Assembly (NCBI RefSeq): GCF_026745355.1
Contig: NC_079208.1
Location: 53,767,276-53,831,275, forward strand
DNA length: 64,000 nt
DNA from: Beta vulgaris subsp. vulgaris
Taxonomy: Eukaryota > Streptophyta > Magnoliopsida > Caryophyllales > Amaranthaceae
Direction: 5' to 3'
Shown here: positions 33,901-45,483 of the stretch, piece by piece
Layout of the letters: each line of letters opens with the position of its first letter
How positions within the stretch are numbered: position 1 is the first letter of the stretch
Program-made: the position numbers and the translations under genes
Notes under the pieces: model-generated
The model's input: the letters and a program-made list of their open reading frames with translations, nothing else
Told to the model about the DNA's origin: nothing
Databases searched by the model: none

Positions 33901-33951
33901 GATGATGAAGATGAAGATGAAGATGAAGAGGTTGCTTCATTTTCTTTCTAA
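27972..33951 (+). CDS. GPN1: GPN-loop GTPase 1 (QQT2/XAB1 type)
   Basis: Exons: 27972-28073, 28153-28261, 28520-28746, 29973-30263, 33318-33523 and 33666-33951. All have GT-AG borders; 1,221 nt, 406 aa. P-loop GMAGSGKT at residues 68-75, the family signature Gly-Pro-Asn at 128-130 (LGPNGG), switch motif DTPGQ at 164-168 and base-recognition NKTD at 231-234. A charged helix ([13 protein letters not shown]) and an acidic Asp/Glu-rich tail close the protein. In yeast and animals GPN1 is a self-activating GTPase that pairs with GPN3/GPN2 and assists assembly and nuclear import of RNA polymerase II; the Arabidopsis counterpart QQT2 is essential for early embryo division. All GTPase motifs are intact, so it should be functional. 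Intron 4 (3 kb) contains a decayed LINE. Confidence 0.95.
28747..29972 (+). other. Intron 3 of GPN1
   Basis: 1.2 kb of AT-rich intron without a recognisable element. Confidence 0.5.
30264..31190 (+). other. First part of GPN1 intron 4
   Basis: About 900 bp before the LINE remnant. No element or gene recognised. Confidence 0.4.
31190..33055 (+). pseudogene. Decayed LINE ORF2 in GPN1 intron 4
   Basis: Translated piecewise, the segment keeps the order of a plant LINE reverse transcriptase despite many stops and shifts: ARHAFVGER near 32,010, DCVKSYDG near 32,120 (from K-A-Y-D-R-V), SVFVNW near 32,245, [13 protein letters not shown] near 32,285 (from the RGLRQGDPLSPFLF block), SGLKISSGK near 32,515, then [12 protein letters not shown] near 32,640, YRLDRWKR near 32,690 and [12 protein letters not shown] near 32,858 (from K-N-x-A-L-L-G-K-W). 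Same strand as the gene. Inactive. Confidence 0.75.
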
Positions 33952-34212
33952 CAGTAAGGGACGGACTTACTCCTAGTTATTAACACTCAAATGAAAAAAA
34001 GTCTCCATCTTTTGGAAAGTTCTGGAAAAGCCTGTAGAGTTGCAATCCCAAATCTAATCTACATGGTTGTCATATTCAAAAACAACTAAAAAAAGAAATC
34101 TAAAACTCTGATATAGTGAAATGTAATTATATTTTCAATAGGAAAAAATAATATTAAACTTAGTGTACCATTTTAACTTCAAATATTTAAACGCAAGTAA
34201 ACAAATGCAAAA

Positions 34213-34766
34213 GGTGCGCCTGGCCCGGCTGGAGGTGGAGCTCTTATTAGGGACCATTGTGGGGGATTAATTTCAGCGCTTTCTATGAACTTTGGGCACT
34301 GTTCTTCTTTCAAAGCGGAAGTTATGGCTTTGTTAAAAGGTTTAGAATTAGCCAGAGAGCTGCAAATCAGTAAGTTAATGATTCAACTGGACAATCTAGC
34401 TTGTGTTCAAATGTTGCAACTTAAAGCAACAGGGCGTAATGAGTGCACCCATATGCTGAACCGATGCCTACAGTTGATGGATAATGACTCCTGGGAAGTG
34501 CGGATACTTCATGTCTATCGAGAGGGTAACCGAGCTGCAGATTGGCTTGCCAACCATGGAGTTGCTCAACTCCTCCCCACCATCCTTCATTCTTCGGCAC
34601 CACCGGGGCTTCGCTCCATTCTTGAGGAAGACTTTAGAGGAGTCTCTTTCCCTCGTCTTCTTCCTCCGTAGTTTTCTTTTTTGTAGTATTTTTCTTTTTT
34701 AGTTTGGTTGTTTACTTTTTTTCTTAGCTAGCTTTTATTTCTTTGGTATGCTGGTACCTCCTCTGG

Positions 34767-34794
<28 letters not shown>
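34213..34794 (+). mobile_element. 5'-truncated LINE with RNase H, poly(A) tail and TSD
   Basis: A 14-bp duplication aaacaaatgcaaaa at 34,199-34,212 and 34,795-34,808 flanks the insertion, which ends in a run of about 28 A. An open frame from 34,213 to 34,671 encodes an RNase H of the plant RVT_3 type: GGGALIRDHCG at the start (first aspartate lost with the truncation), FKAEVMALLKGLELA with the catalytic Glu, MIQLDNLACV with an Asp, and YREGNRAADWLANHG with the last Asp. The frame is still open, so the insertion looks recent. Confidence 0.9.
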
Positions 34795-34797
<3 letters not shown>

Positions 34798-35068
34798 CAA
34801 ATGCAAAAAGCCAGTAGGAAACTGACCACTGAGTCTAGTATCATTGATAAATGATTAATAAAAATAAAGAAAAGGATTAATTAAATGTGTCGACTGACGA
34901 GTGACTAGCTTGTACGATGAACTTACAACGTTGTGTCCTGTCTGGCTGTCTTAGGATATTTAGGTCATTGGAGAACACAACAAATTTGTAGACTTCTTCC
35001 GTTGCATGCAAATTCCTAAGTCTGTCCCATCATGTGCTCCATTTTGCATTCATTCTTTATGTGTGAGG

Positions 35069-36363
35069 ATTAAGGCTCAGTTTTTGTTGGCTGAGTTTAT
35101 GGAAATTGTATTCAGTTTAGACAGAAATTTAATTCAGTCCAATTAAGTTTAGTTTTGCTGGTTTTCTTTTACAATTTCTGTTCAGACAAGTTTAGGTTAG
35201 CATAATTTAATTTAGTCCAAGAGAAAGTGGTTTAAGTTACTGTTACATGTAAGTATAAAGATATGTTTGGATTAAAAGGACATTATATATACTCCTTTAA
35301 TGATATAAGAAAGAATGGAGGGAGGTGAGGATTGTATTTATATGCCACAATGACAATAAGAAATAAAGCTAGGGAGAGGACAAAAATTAGAGCCGATAAA
35401 AAAAACCCAGCTCTCGTGTCCGGCCTGGTCCGAATTTTGGACAGGTTTGGATAGAGTTTTTTTGGCCTGCGGTCGGACCCGGTCCGATTTTTTGCTTTTG
35501 GGATGGGTTTTGGGCAAGGTAAAATTGACTTTTTAGTCTATTTTTTTTGGCCCGATCCGATTTTGGTCCCAAGAACCTATTTTTTCGGCCCGAAATAGCG
35601 GACTTTGAGCACAAAATTTAGGCTCGATCCAATCAATTGACAATTCTATAAAGTCTTGGTCCAACCCGAATCCGACCAGGTCCATAATCACCACTAATAA
35701 AAATATAGGAATACATCTGCATTTGAGGGCACTTATTCTCTTTAACTCACTCACTCACTCTCCTCTTTTAGGGCAAGCTCACCAATACTCTTACCCTACT
35801 TAATACTAAGGCAGCTACTCCAAATTAGAAGTTGGCTACCTCCCAAGTCCCAACTTTAGCAAAGATAAGATGACATGTAGGAGAATGAAGTTGTTGGGAA
35901 ATCTTAGTAATGTGGGTAGTAGACATGAAGTGGAGAGAGTATAGAGTAAAGTTAGTGGAAAATATTAAATAAGGTAGGAGGAAATGAGAGAAAAATTATG
36001 GGTTTGTCCACCAACGTATTTAGTTTTGAAGACATCCATTAATAAAATTAATAAAGATCTAGAAAAAAACGGAGAGGGCAAAAAAAAAATGCTCATAAAG
36101 TAAACAAAATAGCGGTGATGTAGAGAGAAAAATTAGTGAAACATTAATATCTTATTATGAATTTATTTAGCTCGTAATTTAAGGAATTTTTCCAAAAATG
36201 AAAATACACTATCAGTTCCCGTTTTTTTGAATTGAGATGAAATAAACTGAACAGAACGAAACAGATTTAAAGTGAGAGAAACTTAATTGCGGAGAGTAAC
36301 TAAACGGAATTGAATTGAACTTAACTAAATTGAAGTAAACTAAAGTCCAAAAAAACAGCACCT
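35069..36363. mobile_element. Probable PIF/Harbinger-like element
   Basis: Left end ggctcagtttttgttgg and right end ccaaaaaaacagcacc are inverted; TAA on the left and TTA on the right would be the 3-bp target. Both arms carry cagttta/aaactaa-type words. Inside, 35,390-35,700 is a GGTCC-rich segment and the rest has no coding sequence. Confidence 0.4.
35390..35700. repeat. GGTCC-rich segment related to the GGGTC hAT-like family
   Basis: Words such as ggcctggtccgaatttt, cggacccggtccg and aacccgaatccgaccagg recall the elements at 52,779 and 57,869. No clear tips or target duplication were found. Confidence 0.4.
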
Positions 36364-36440
36364 TACATTTTTAATCTCTTATTCTTCCACTCTCCCAATT
36401 TCTTGCTCTATGCCTCTCACTCGTTTTGTGAAACCACCTA

Positions 36441-36618
36441 GAGTTTGTCTTGTAAGAGATCGCCTACTTTTAAATTTAAATTAGGCAATGGTAAGTCCAA
36501 TATTAAAAAGAGAATTAGCCCGATAGCGATTAGGTTAATTTTTTTCAGTGACTAGTTTAATCCATTTAGTGACTAGGTCTACTTTTATATTATAATTAGA
36601 CCGTCTCTTTTAATAATT
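36441..36618. mobile_element. MITE with AAAGAGACGGTCTAA termini, copy B
   Basis: Inverted-orientation relative of 20,639-20,815: gagtttgtcttgtaagaga at the left, tagaccgtctcttttaata at the right, and shared internal words (gactagtttaatccattta). Confidence 0.6.
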
Positions 36619-37169
36619 TTTTAACCATCTAATACCAAAGTGACAAAACCTATAAAATGAAAATATTACCCCCATCCCTCGTATACCAAACAACATATTA
36701 TGAGCATAGTTGCTTGTTTACATTTTTAGTATATAAAAAATTCTCATAATAAACATGAATATAGATTTATTTGAGTCTAATTCACTATCAAATTAGATCC
36801 CCATGAATCTCTTTTTATGTTCTATAAGTATATGAATATGATGAATCTCAGATTTATAGGTCAGAGTGTTAAATAAATTCATAAGAAATATGTAGGAAAA
36901 CCATGCTTGCATAAGAAAAGTGACATGGAGAAGTAAGTCTAAAGATTCACTCCTCTCTAAAGGTAAAGGAAAAGAAACAAAGTAGTATAAGATAAATAAG
37001 GTAATAAAAGGAACGAAATAAAGAGACCAATAAAAGGCAGAAAAGAAAAAGAGAGCCTTGCATTGATGAGTCTCTCCCTGTGCTTGGAAGCATGAGGATA
37101 ACCTACTTAACACAAAATTACAAGCATAATCATGGTAGACTAATAATATTGATTGAGAAACTTTTAATA

Positions 37170-37428
37170 CTCTCTCCGTCTTAAAATATAGTTCCTATTT
37201 TCATATTTAGTTTCACGTTTTTCCGTAATTTGTCTAGAAAAACCGCGTCCCATCATTTATTTGCTTCTTGAATTTTGTTGTTTCCTTTATTTATTCAACG
37301 AAAATGTTACAATTAATGCTACTTCACCAATTATTCTCCATTCTCTTTCCTAGAACATCTTTTTCCTTTATTTGCATAAATTACCGTGGAAAAAGAGAAA
37401 TTGGAACTATATTTTGGAACGGAGGGAG
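37170..37428. mobile_element. Stowaway-like MITE
   Basis: ctctctccgtcttaaaatat on the left and atattttggaacggagggag on the right are inverted, with TA on both flanks. 259 bp. Confidence 0.85.
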
Positions 37429-37505
37429 TAATATATAAAAAAAATTCAAAAACGATAAAGGATATAAATGTTTCATCCCATCCATCCACAAATCGAGCTT
37501 GTTGT

Positions 37506-37614
37506 GGGAGTGAGGGATGATTCAATTGGTTAGAGTATTCTTCTTGTTTTCAGGAGAGGTTGGGATCAATTCTCATCACTTGTCTCGTGACTTTCTAAAC
37601 AACAAAAAAAAGTA
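37506..37614 (+). mobile_element. Short SINE with 11-bp TSD
   Basis: The duplication gagcttgttgt at 37,495-37,505 and 37,615-37,625 encloses 109 bp. A tRNA-like A box (ttcaattggttagagta) and a B box-like gttgggatcaattctc lie inside, and the 3' end is an A-rich tail. This is the structure of a tRNA-derived SINE. Confidence 0.8.
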
Positions 37615-37629
37615 GAGCTTGTTGTTTTC

Positions 37630-38242
37630 TTTATTAATATGTTAATGGAAAGTTTTAGCAAATAAACTACAACAGTTTTTTTTAGAAAAAAAATAACAGT
37701 TCGATAAAAGGCTTATTAGAATGATTGATATTCAAACCTCATATAATTGTATGTACTATTCATCTTACAGGAAATTAATAGCTGCGTTAGATCTGCGATT
37801 GGGAGATATTAATTTTAATAATTACAAGTTTGCCTAAAAATCATAATTAGAATTGATTTTGTACTCCAGTCCTTACATATATGTTTATGGGACCATGGCC
37901 AATGATGCATGCTAAAGTAATACACCACTTGACCATGTGGCTTCTTTATATCATATCACGCTTCACAACCATCAAGATCTAAGTGACATATGTGAATAAA
38001 TATGAGCTAGTATTATTACTGATTTCATGCATCCAATATATCAACAAGATTCAAACTTTTCATAGTTCATGCATATAGCCTAAAACTAAATATATACCTT
38101 ATTCTTCCTTACATTTTTACTTTTCAAAAAATTCAGCCACTTTATTATTTTAGCTTAACTATGTAATTGACCACTATTAATCTAGTACAATATCTCTTTT
38201 ATATTACCCATTAATATTTACTTTCATTCACATTAATAAGTG
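37630..38242. other. Intergenic, nothing recognised
   Basis: AT-rich sequence with no sustained frame or element that I can identify. Confidence 0.4.
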
Positions 38243-39151
38243 GTTTTTTTTTTCTCACAACGAAAAATCGTACATCAATTAAAATAAGAAGTACAATTTA
38301 ATAATACAATCCAAACTAAAATAAACAGACCTACATGAGCTTTAGGAGCTCGTACATTTAACCTAAAATAAAAGTAACTAAAAACGATACAAAGTCGCTT
38401 AGGAAGGGGGGCGTCGCAGCTCAGAGCCTGCGATATAGGCAAACCTCGGATGGCTAATGGAAGTGATAGAAGAAGCGGATGACGATCACGATCCGGACAA
38501 CAAATAACCATCCGTGAGCGTCGCGTCTAGCCGCATGAGCAAGCCCAACGATATGTTATCGCTTGGGATTTTAAGCTCATGATCATGTGAGTCACGTTCA
38601 ATTGTGACTCATTATTCTCGATCGAGGTATCTCAGGTAAGAAACGCCGATAAGTGGGCGTGTAGAAAACCCCCAGATGCAACTGGGATGCTGCCTACAAA
38701 TTTGAAGTTGTTAAGGTAAAGACAATTGAGATCAATGCCAAACTAAAAAGAGAGCCGAACAAGTCAAACTCTCGAACGCACCTTCGATTTGCACAATCGG
38801 AAAACAAATATCCCAACCATGAAAATCTATCATCGCCTCGTCCATGCTTACGCACATTATCCCTCAACATATGGTTCCAAAAACCGATATATTCTACTGT
38901 TATAACCTTGAACCACCAATCTTAACTCAGCTGATAACTCCTTGTCTATGGCCACAAACAACCACCGATAATAGCTTTCGCAACTCTAAAAAAACAACGC
39001 ACTTCTATTATTCGGAGATTGAACACACTTTTAAGAAACAATCATACTTACTGACAACAACCATAACTAGTTGGAGAACCCAACAACTAGGGGGAGGGGG
39101 AGGGGAATTAAGCCCGACACTAACAGAGAGGGTAGGGGAAAGGGAAGCTTG

Positions 39152-41757
39152 TGTAACACCCCCAAAATCCATACACGTCTAATGCTACGCCGCATCGACT
39201 TTGGGAGTGTTACCGCCGCGATGGAACGCAAGGCATAATTAGGAATACGGTAACTCAAATTCATTGTCTCAAAACCAAATTGCAGCGGAATAGAAAATGT
39301 AAATACAACTCGGGAATCACAGATGACCCCTCTTTATTTAAACTCAAACCATTTAACAATTTAAAAACTTCAGTAATACTTAAACCAGAAGTTTAACTTC
39401 AAACTACAGACTAGCCCCCTTATGCTTGATATCATGCAGCAGCACCAGCTCCCCTAGTCTGCTCCCCATTGAAGTGTCAATGGTTCATCACAGGTCAACA
39501 AACACATAATAACACACAGAGTCAGCAATGCTGAGTACGTAATAAACCATTGAAACTATATGAACATAAAGGATGCACACCTTACAGACTACTATATGAA
39601 ATTACAATATCTCGCATTCTTTAATCTTTCATTATTTGGCATCGAACGGGCACCGTCATCTTACTAGAATCATACGGGCTACTGAATCCTTAATAGACAA
39701 CTTGGTCTATTAGATGAAATGCAAATACGATTTTGTTCCGTCTCACGCCCATCACCTTAGTATGCATACCCCCAAGATCGAACGGAACCTTCCGCCTACT
39801 TGAGTTATCAAAATATAAGGACACTACTGTCGTCACAGTAGGCCTGCGTAGGAGTGTAGGACAAGTCCCGCACTCCCCCCATTGTTCTATACTTGTAGGG
39901 AATCCAACTACAAGTATTGCCATAATCTTCTTTTACTACCAACCATTCTTTTTATGACTTTAAGGAGTCATTCACATGCTCTCTTAATTACCAAACTCAA
40001 TCTTATCTCTGGTAACACTCTCGTTACTCTATAGATCAGATTAATAATGCTGATGTTACACTACGATAGAACTTCGCATTTCCATGCAACATATTTCAAT
40101 GCATCATATTGATTTCACGTCATAAACGTCTAACCAAACAATCACAATCAAATGTTCCCTATCATGGTACTAGGTTCCAATAACATGAACTGCAACCTAA
40201 TCATGATACTAAGCTTGAAAGTAAACTGGTACGCGTACGTACCTTGTAGCGGAGAATTTTCGCTGACTTAATAGAACGAGCCGCTTATGAAATTGGGACC
40301 TAAATCGTTAAAACCAAGCTTTAGTGTTACGTCCTTGATAACACTAACAACTACTACGTACTAAGACCATAACGATCTAACGATTCGAATTAAACAATAG
40401 TTAAAACCTTATTCCAGAACTTTCGTTATAATTCTAATCTAGTGACTTTAACGTCTTTTAGAAGTCAGAGTTAGTGAGTAACTAAGTTAGTTAGTAACAT
40501 TAGTCCACTATTTTACCAATCCAAAAAGGGTCATAAGTCCAACCTGTCTTATGTCCAGAAGTTAAGTCATATGTCCAAAAGTAAGTCATATGTCCAAGAG
40601 TAAGTCATATGTCCAAAAAGGTAAGTTCCATGTCCAAAAGATAAGTCATATGTCCCAAAGTCAGATTTCATGAAACAGGTTACTCCTGAAACGATAATAA
40701 CTTTAACTAATAGCAGAACACACTTTTCCTACTTTCAACTTATTCCAATTACAAACCTAACCATAATGTAACTTAAAACAGAATAATAACTTAACTAGTT
40801 AAACAATCTAATAATTTACTAAACACTCTAATTACTAATTATTAATTACAAACCTTACGTAATTATGAAAACTGTAAATATCAACCTAACAAATAAACTG
40901 TCATACTAAGTTAAGTACAAAAATTATACCGCTAGAACTTGCCGGCGAACGAATTCCGGCGACCGAAACCACACCGCACACGCGCACACACCGAGAACGG
41001 TCTCCGTCGCCCAAACACCCTTGCGCGACCCAGATTTGTCGCGCCACCACACTCACACGACGCGGAACCACACTCGCACGACTCGAACACCACTCGAACC
41101 CCCTCGAACACGAGCCAACACCACCGCTCGCAACAAAACTCTCGACCCACTTTTCGCACAACCCTCGAACAAACTTTCGAACACCCTCGTGCTCGACGGA
41201 ACTCGCACAAACCACGAACAACTTCGCACCAACACTCTCGAACCTCTTCGCACCCACACTCTCGAACAGCACAACCACTCGCAGCAATTCGCACCAACCC
41301 TCGCGCGAAACCCGTGCAGCCTTCGTCGGAACCTTTTGCACCAACACCACCCACGCACAGTACCGGCGACGTGAAGGAGCGGAGCGAAGTTAAAGAGGAA
41401 GAGCAGCGAGAGAAACTCCGAGAGAGAGAAAGGAAAATCTGAGAGAGAAAGGACGAGAGAGAGATCGGCTAAGGAGAGAGAGAGGGAGAAGAAAGTCGGC
41501 TGAGGAGAGGGAGAAGAAAGGGTTTAGGGTTTTCTGAAATTCCCTCTCCTTTTCTTTTTATACTCCCTTCAAAAGTAGTAACCCTAGGTCAAGTGAAGAT
41601 TAGGTTACTCTTTTAAAACTCCGAAAATGCCTAACAATTTCCTATTAACAATAATTTATTCCTATTAATTTGTAAATAAACTAAAATACCTTCTTATTAA
41701 TTTTTTTATATTTTCTTAATTAGTACGAAATTACTACTAGAAATACGGAGTATTACA
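39152..41757 (-). repeat. 3' LTR of the Gypsy element
   Basis: 2,606 bp. Contains a tandem array of a 19-bp unit (40,550-40,680) and a GC-rich block with CGAACAC words (40,930-41,440). Long open frames on both strands of that block reflect its composition and are duplicated in the other LTR. Confidence 0.92.
40550..40680 (-). repeat. 19-bp tandem repeat in the Gypsy LTR
   Basis: About six imperfect copies of taagtcatatgtccaaaag. The same array is present in the other LTR at 49,610-49,735 with small length differences. Confidence 0.75.
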
Positions 41758-41758
41758 T

Positions 41759-41776
41759 GCTTCCCCCCTTAAAAGA
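41759..41776 (-). other. Polypurine tract of the Gypsy element
   Basis: On the minus strand cttttaaggggggaagc abuts the 3' LTR. A near-copy (cttttaaggggggaag) lies about 215 bp upstream in the element at 41,973-41,990, at the end of the chromodomain frame. Confidence 0.7.
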
Positions 41777-41964
41777 AGTTTCGTCCCGAAACTTTGAGGT
41801 AGCCCGTCTTAACGACGATCTTTTGCACTTCTAAGTCCCAAATTTCACAACCGTTTTCTAACGTTCACACAATAGATAAGCAGTTTTCACACATAACTAG
41901 CATATAACTAACATAATTAACATAACTAACTAATTAACATACTTTAGGGTGAAAGCGCGAAATT

Positions 41965-42405
41965 CTATCGCATTCTTCCCCCCTTAAAAGAAAAGTTACG
42001 TCCCCGTAACTCACGTACCTCTTGGAAAAGCTCAGGGTACTTCAGACGCATTGCATCTTCGGCTTCCCATGTGGCTTCCTCGGTAGTTTGATTTCTCCAC
42101 AACACTTTGACAATTCTGACGTCCTTATTCCTCGTACTCCGCACTTTGCGGTCTAGGATCTGGACAGGTTTCTCCTCATAGGACAAAGTTTCGTCTATCT
42201 CTACGTTTTCAGGTTCAAGGACATGTGACGCATCAGGTACGTATCTCCGGAGTTGGGATACGTGAAACACGTTATGGACCCTTTCTAAGTCGTTGGGTAA
42301 ATCCAGGCGATAAGCAACTTTCCCTACCCTCGCCAGTATCTCATAGGGTCCTATGAACTTAGGGCTTAGCTTCCCCTTTTTCCCGAATCGCATCACTCCT
42401 TTCAT
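41965..42405 (-). pseudogene. Gypsy integrase C-terminus and chromodomain
   Basis: The [20 protein letters not shown] block and [12 protein letters not shown] are the usual integrase C-terminal (GPY/F) signature. [20 protein letters not shown] followed by [19 protein letters not shown] is a chromodomain of the plant chromovirus kind, thought to guide integration to chromatin. Confidence 0.92.
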
Positions 42406-42496
42406 TGGGACACCTTAAGCAACACTTTTTCCCCAACTTCGAAATTTTACCCTTCGCTTCTGGTCCGCATAGGATTTTTGCCTGTCCTGTGCAGCC

Positions 42497-43411
42497 TTAA
42501 TCTTTTCTTGAATGACTCGCACTTGATCCATCCGTCTCTTGAATCATCTCAGGTCCTAACACTACAGTCTCACTGATGTCGTTCCAACACAAAGGGCTAC
42601 GACACTTTCTCCCGTACAATGCTTCAAATGGTGCCATCTTAATACTAGCATGGTAGCTGTTGTTGTATGAGAATTCTATGAGGTCCAAATGGTCTTCCCA
42701 TGACCCTTGGTATTCTAAAGCACATGCTCGCAACATGTCCTCTAAGGTCTGAATAGTTCGTTCGGTTTGACCATCGGTAGCTGGGTGAAAGGCTGTACTC
42801 ATTAATAGCTCACTACCAAATGCTTCCTGGACCTTTTTCCAGAAATTCGACAGGAATCGAGAGTCTCGATCTGATACTATACTTGTGGGTACTCCATGCA
42901 ATCGAATGACATTTTTCACATAAGCCTTGGCTAAGGCTTCCATACTCCACGTATCCTTCATAGGTATGAACCTTGCTGTCTTGGTTAGTCTATCCACTAT
43001 CACCCAAATGGTATTATTGCCTCCCCGACTCCTAGGTAAGGCGACAACGAAGTCCATGGATATCGAGTCCCATTTCCATGTCGGAATGTCTAAGGGTTGA
43101 ATCTTTCCTTGAGGTCTCTTGTGTTCACTTTTGACTTTCTGGCATGTTAAGCATTTGGAAACAAACTCAGCTACTGCTCTCTTCATACCAGGCCACCAAA
43201 ACATCTTCTTGAGGTCCTTATACAACTTATCTCCCCCTGGGTGGACAGAATACGTCGTGTTATGACCCTCGCTCATTATCTTTTGTTTCAGCTCTTCACA
43301 CTTTTGTGGCACGCACCACCTACCCTTATATCGTATGCTTCCATCCTCATGGATCGCAAACCCCTCTGCTTTGCCCTCCTTAAGCTTTGCCTTGACTCGC
43401 TCAAGTTTCAC
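42497..43411 (-). pseudogene. Gypsy integrase
   Basis: A zinc-binding H-H-C-C region (HPGGDKLYKDLKKMFWWPGM, CLTCQKVK) is followed by the catalytic core with the D of ISMDFV, the D of SIVSDRDSRF and the E of TDGQTERTIQTLE. Intact until a shift near 42,540. Confidence 0.92.
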
Positions 43412-43431
43412 ATCCCCAGGTTGACTCGCTC

Positions 43432-44911
43432 TTATCTCTCTAGGAAGTTAGGTTCGATGGTTAGGGCACTCAGCAATCTTTCTACCTCCCCTTCATGAAC
43501 AACTTCTATCTGAAGTCTAGAGAATTCCTCACAAAGTTTGTCGGCAACGACTAATGTATTCAGGCTATGGCTAGACTTGCGACTTAACGCATCAGCAACA
43601 ACGTTGGCTTTACCCTCATGGTATTGGATGTCTAAGTCATAGTCCTTGATGAGCTCTAACCATCTGCGCTGCCTCATGTTGAGGTCTTTCTGGGTGAAGA
43701 TATATTTAAGGCTTTTGTGATCGGTGAAGATACGGCAGGTTACCCCATAGAGGTAGTGTCTCCAGATTTTGAGTGCAAATACTATGGCGGCCAATTCTAG
43801 GTCATGTGTTGGGTAATTGACTTCATATGGCTTCAACTGTCGGGACGCATAAGCTATAACTTTCCCGTTTTGCATCAGAACACAACCCAACCCATTTTTG
43901 GATGCATCACTATACACATCATATCCTTCGTTCCCGTTAGGCAAGGTTAGGACAGGGGCTGAGGTTAACCTCTCTTTGAGCGTTTGGAAGGCCTTCTCAC
44001 TGTCCTCATTCCAGGTAAACCTACAATCCTTCTTCATCAGGTTTGTCATAGGTTTTGCTATTTTGGAGAAGTCTTTCACAAATCTCCTATAGTAACCGGC
44101 TAAACCCAAGAAACTTCTGATATCCGTGACATTCTTTGGGGTAGGCCATTCACTCACGACTTTGATCTTCGCAGGATCTACTGATACACCCTCCTTAGAG
44201 ATAAAATGACCCAAAAATGACACTCTTCCAACCAAAATTCACATTTCGAAAACTTCGCATATAGTTGGTTGTCCCTAAGTGTCTGCAAAATGACTCTCAA
44301 ATGACTCTTCCTTCCTTGTTCTTAGAATAGATCAGGATATCGTCTATGAATACCACGACGAATTTGTCTAGGTAGGGTCGGAAAATTCTATTCATAAGGT
44401 CCATGAAAACTGCAGGTGCATTGGTTAACCCAAAAGGCATAACCGTAAACTCGTAGTGGCCATATCTGGTTCGAAAGGCAGTCTTAGGTATATCATGATC
44501 AACAATCCTCAACTGATGGTAACCAGACCTTAAGTCGATTTTGGAGAACATCCCCGCACCCTGAAGTTGGTCGAACAAATCATCAATCCTAGGTAATGGA
44601 TACTTGTTTTTCACAGTGACATTGTTCAACTCCCGGTAGTCTATACATAACCTCAAGCTACCATCCTTCTTTTTCACAAATAAGACGGGTGCTCCCCATG
44701 GCGACATGCTAGGTCTAATATACCCTTTGTCTAGTAGTTCCTCTAACTGGTTCTTTAACTCATTCATTTCTGCCGGAGCCATCCGATATGGGGCTTTCGA
44801 AATGGGTCCAGTCCCAGGTACTAGGTCAACGGTGAACTCTACATCTCTCCTTGGAGGCATACCAGGTATTTCCTCAGGAAAGACATCCTGGAATTCTCGG
44901 ACTATGGGCAC
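43432..44911 (-). pseudogene. Gypsy reverse transcriptase and RNase H
   Basis: 44,911-44,297 holds the RT blocks: [60 protein letters not shown] and the catalytic [10 protein letters not shown] (usual Y replaced by F, common in this clade). A shift near 44,290 is followed by [15 protein letters not shown] and [11 protein letters not shown], then RNase H with [30 protein letters not shown] and [20 protein letters not shown]. Confidence 0.92.
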
Positions 44912-44929
44912 TCTTCAGGCCTTAACGGA

Positions 44930-45483
44930 TCATCTCTCAACTCTTCTCACTGAACACATAAATAGGGGCCAACCCTTGTCTACGTAGTTCTTAAGTTGTA
45001 ACGCATTGATAACTTTAATTCCTGGTTCTCGAGGTATTCTCCTATATGACACTCTTTTCCCCGAAGGGTCCTTTAGTTCCACTTTCTGCGCATCGCAATC
45101 TATCTTAGCCATGTACTTCCCAAGCCAATCCATCCCCAGAATGATATCTAGGTTCGATAAGTTAAACTCTATCAGATCAGAGGGAAAGTATCCCTCACCT
45201 ATCTTTAATGGCATTTTAGGAATCTTTTAGAACAGTTAACAGTCTCCCCAGATGGAATGACTATAGGCATAGAAATCGACTCAGACTCGACCAATGTTAA
45301 ATTTCTAACAGTTGCATGGGCAATAAATGACAAGGATGCTCCAGAATCAAATAAAACTTTAACAGGAGTGGAGTTGATAGAAAATGTACCCGTGACAACA
45401 TCTCTACGAGCCTCTTCTTCTCTAGCCGTCATCATGTACAGCTTCCCTTTGCCCTTATCTTGGGAACTAGTTGCATTGTTCAC
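44930..45483 (-). pseudogene. Gypsy aspartic protease region
   Basis: VLFDSGASLSFI (near 45,345) contains the D-S-G-A active-site motif; NLDIILGMDWLGKY (after a shift near 45,210) is the conserved I-L-G-M-D-W-L block of plant Gypsy proteases. Shifts at about 45,210 and 44,930 separate it from reverse transcriptase. Confidence 0.85.

Noticed and set aside
40939..41442. 167-codon open frame (plus) and 140-149-codon frames (minus), repeated at 50,003-50,506
   Set aside because: They lie in the GC-rich block of the two Gypsy LTRs. Identity between copies comes from LTR duplication, open frames occur on both strands because of base composition, and there is no domain or codon pattern of a protein.
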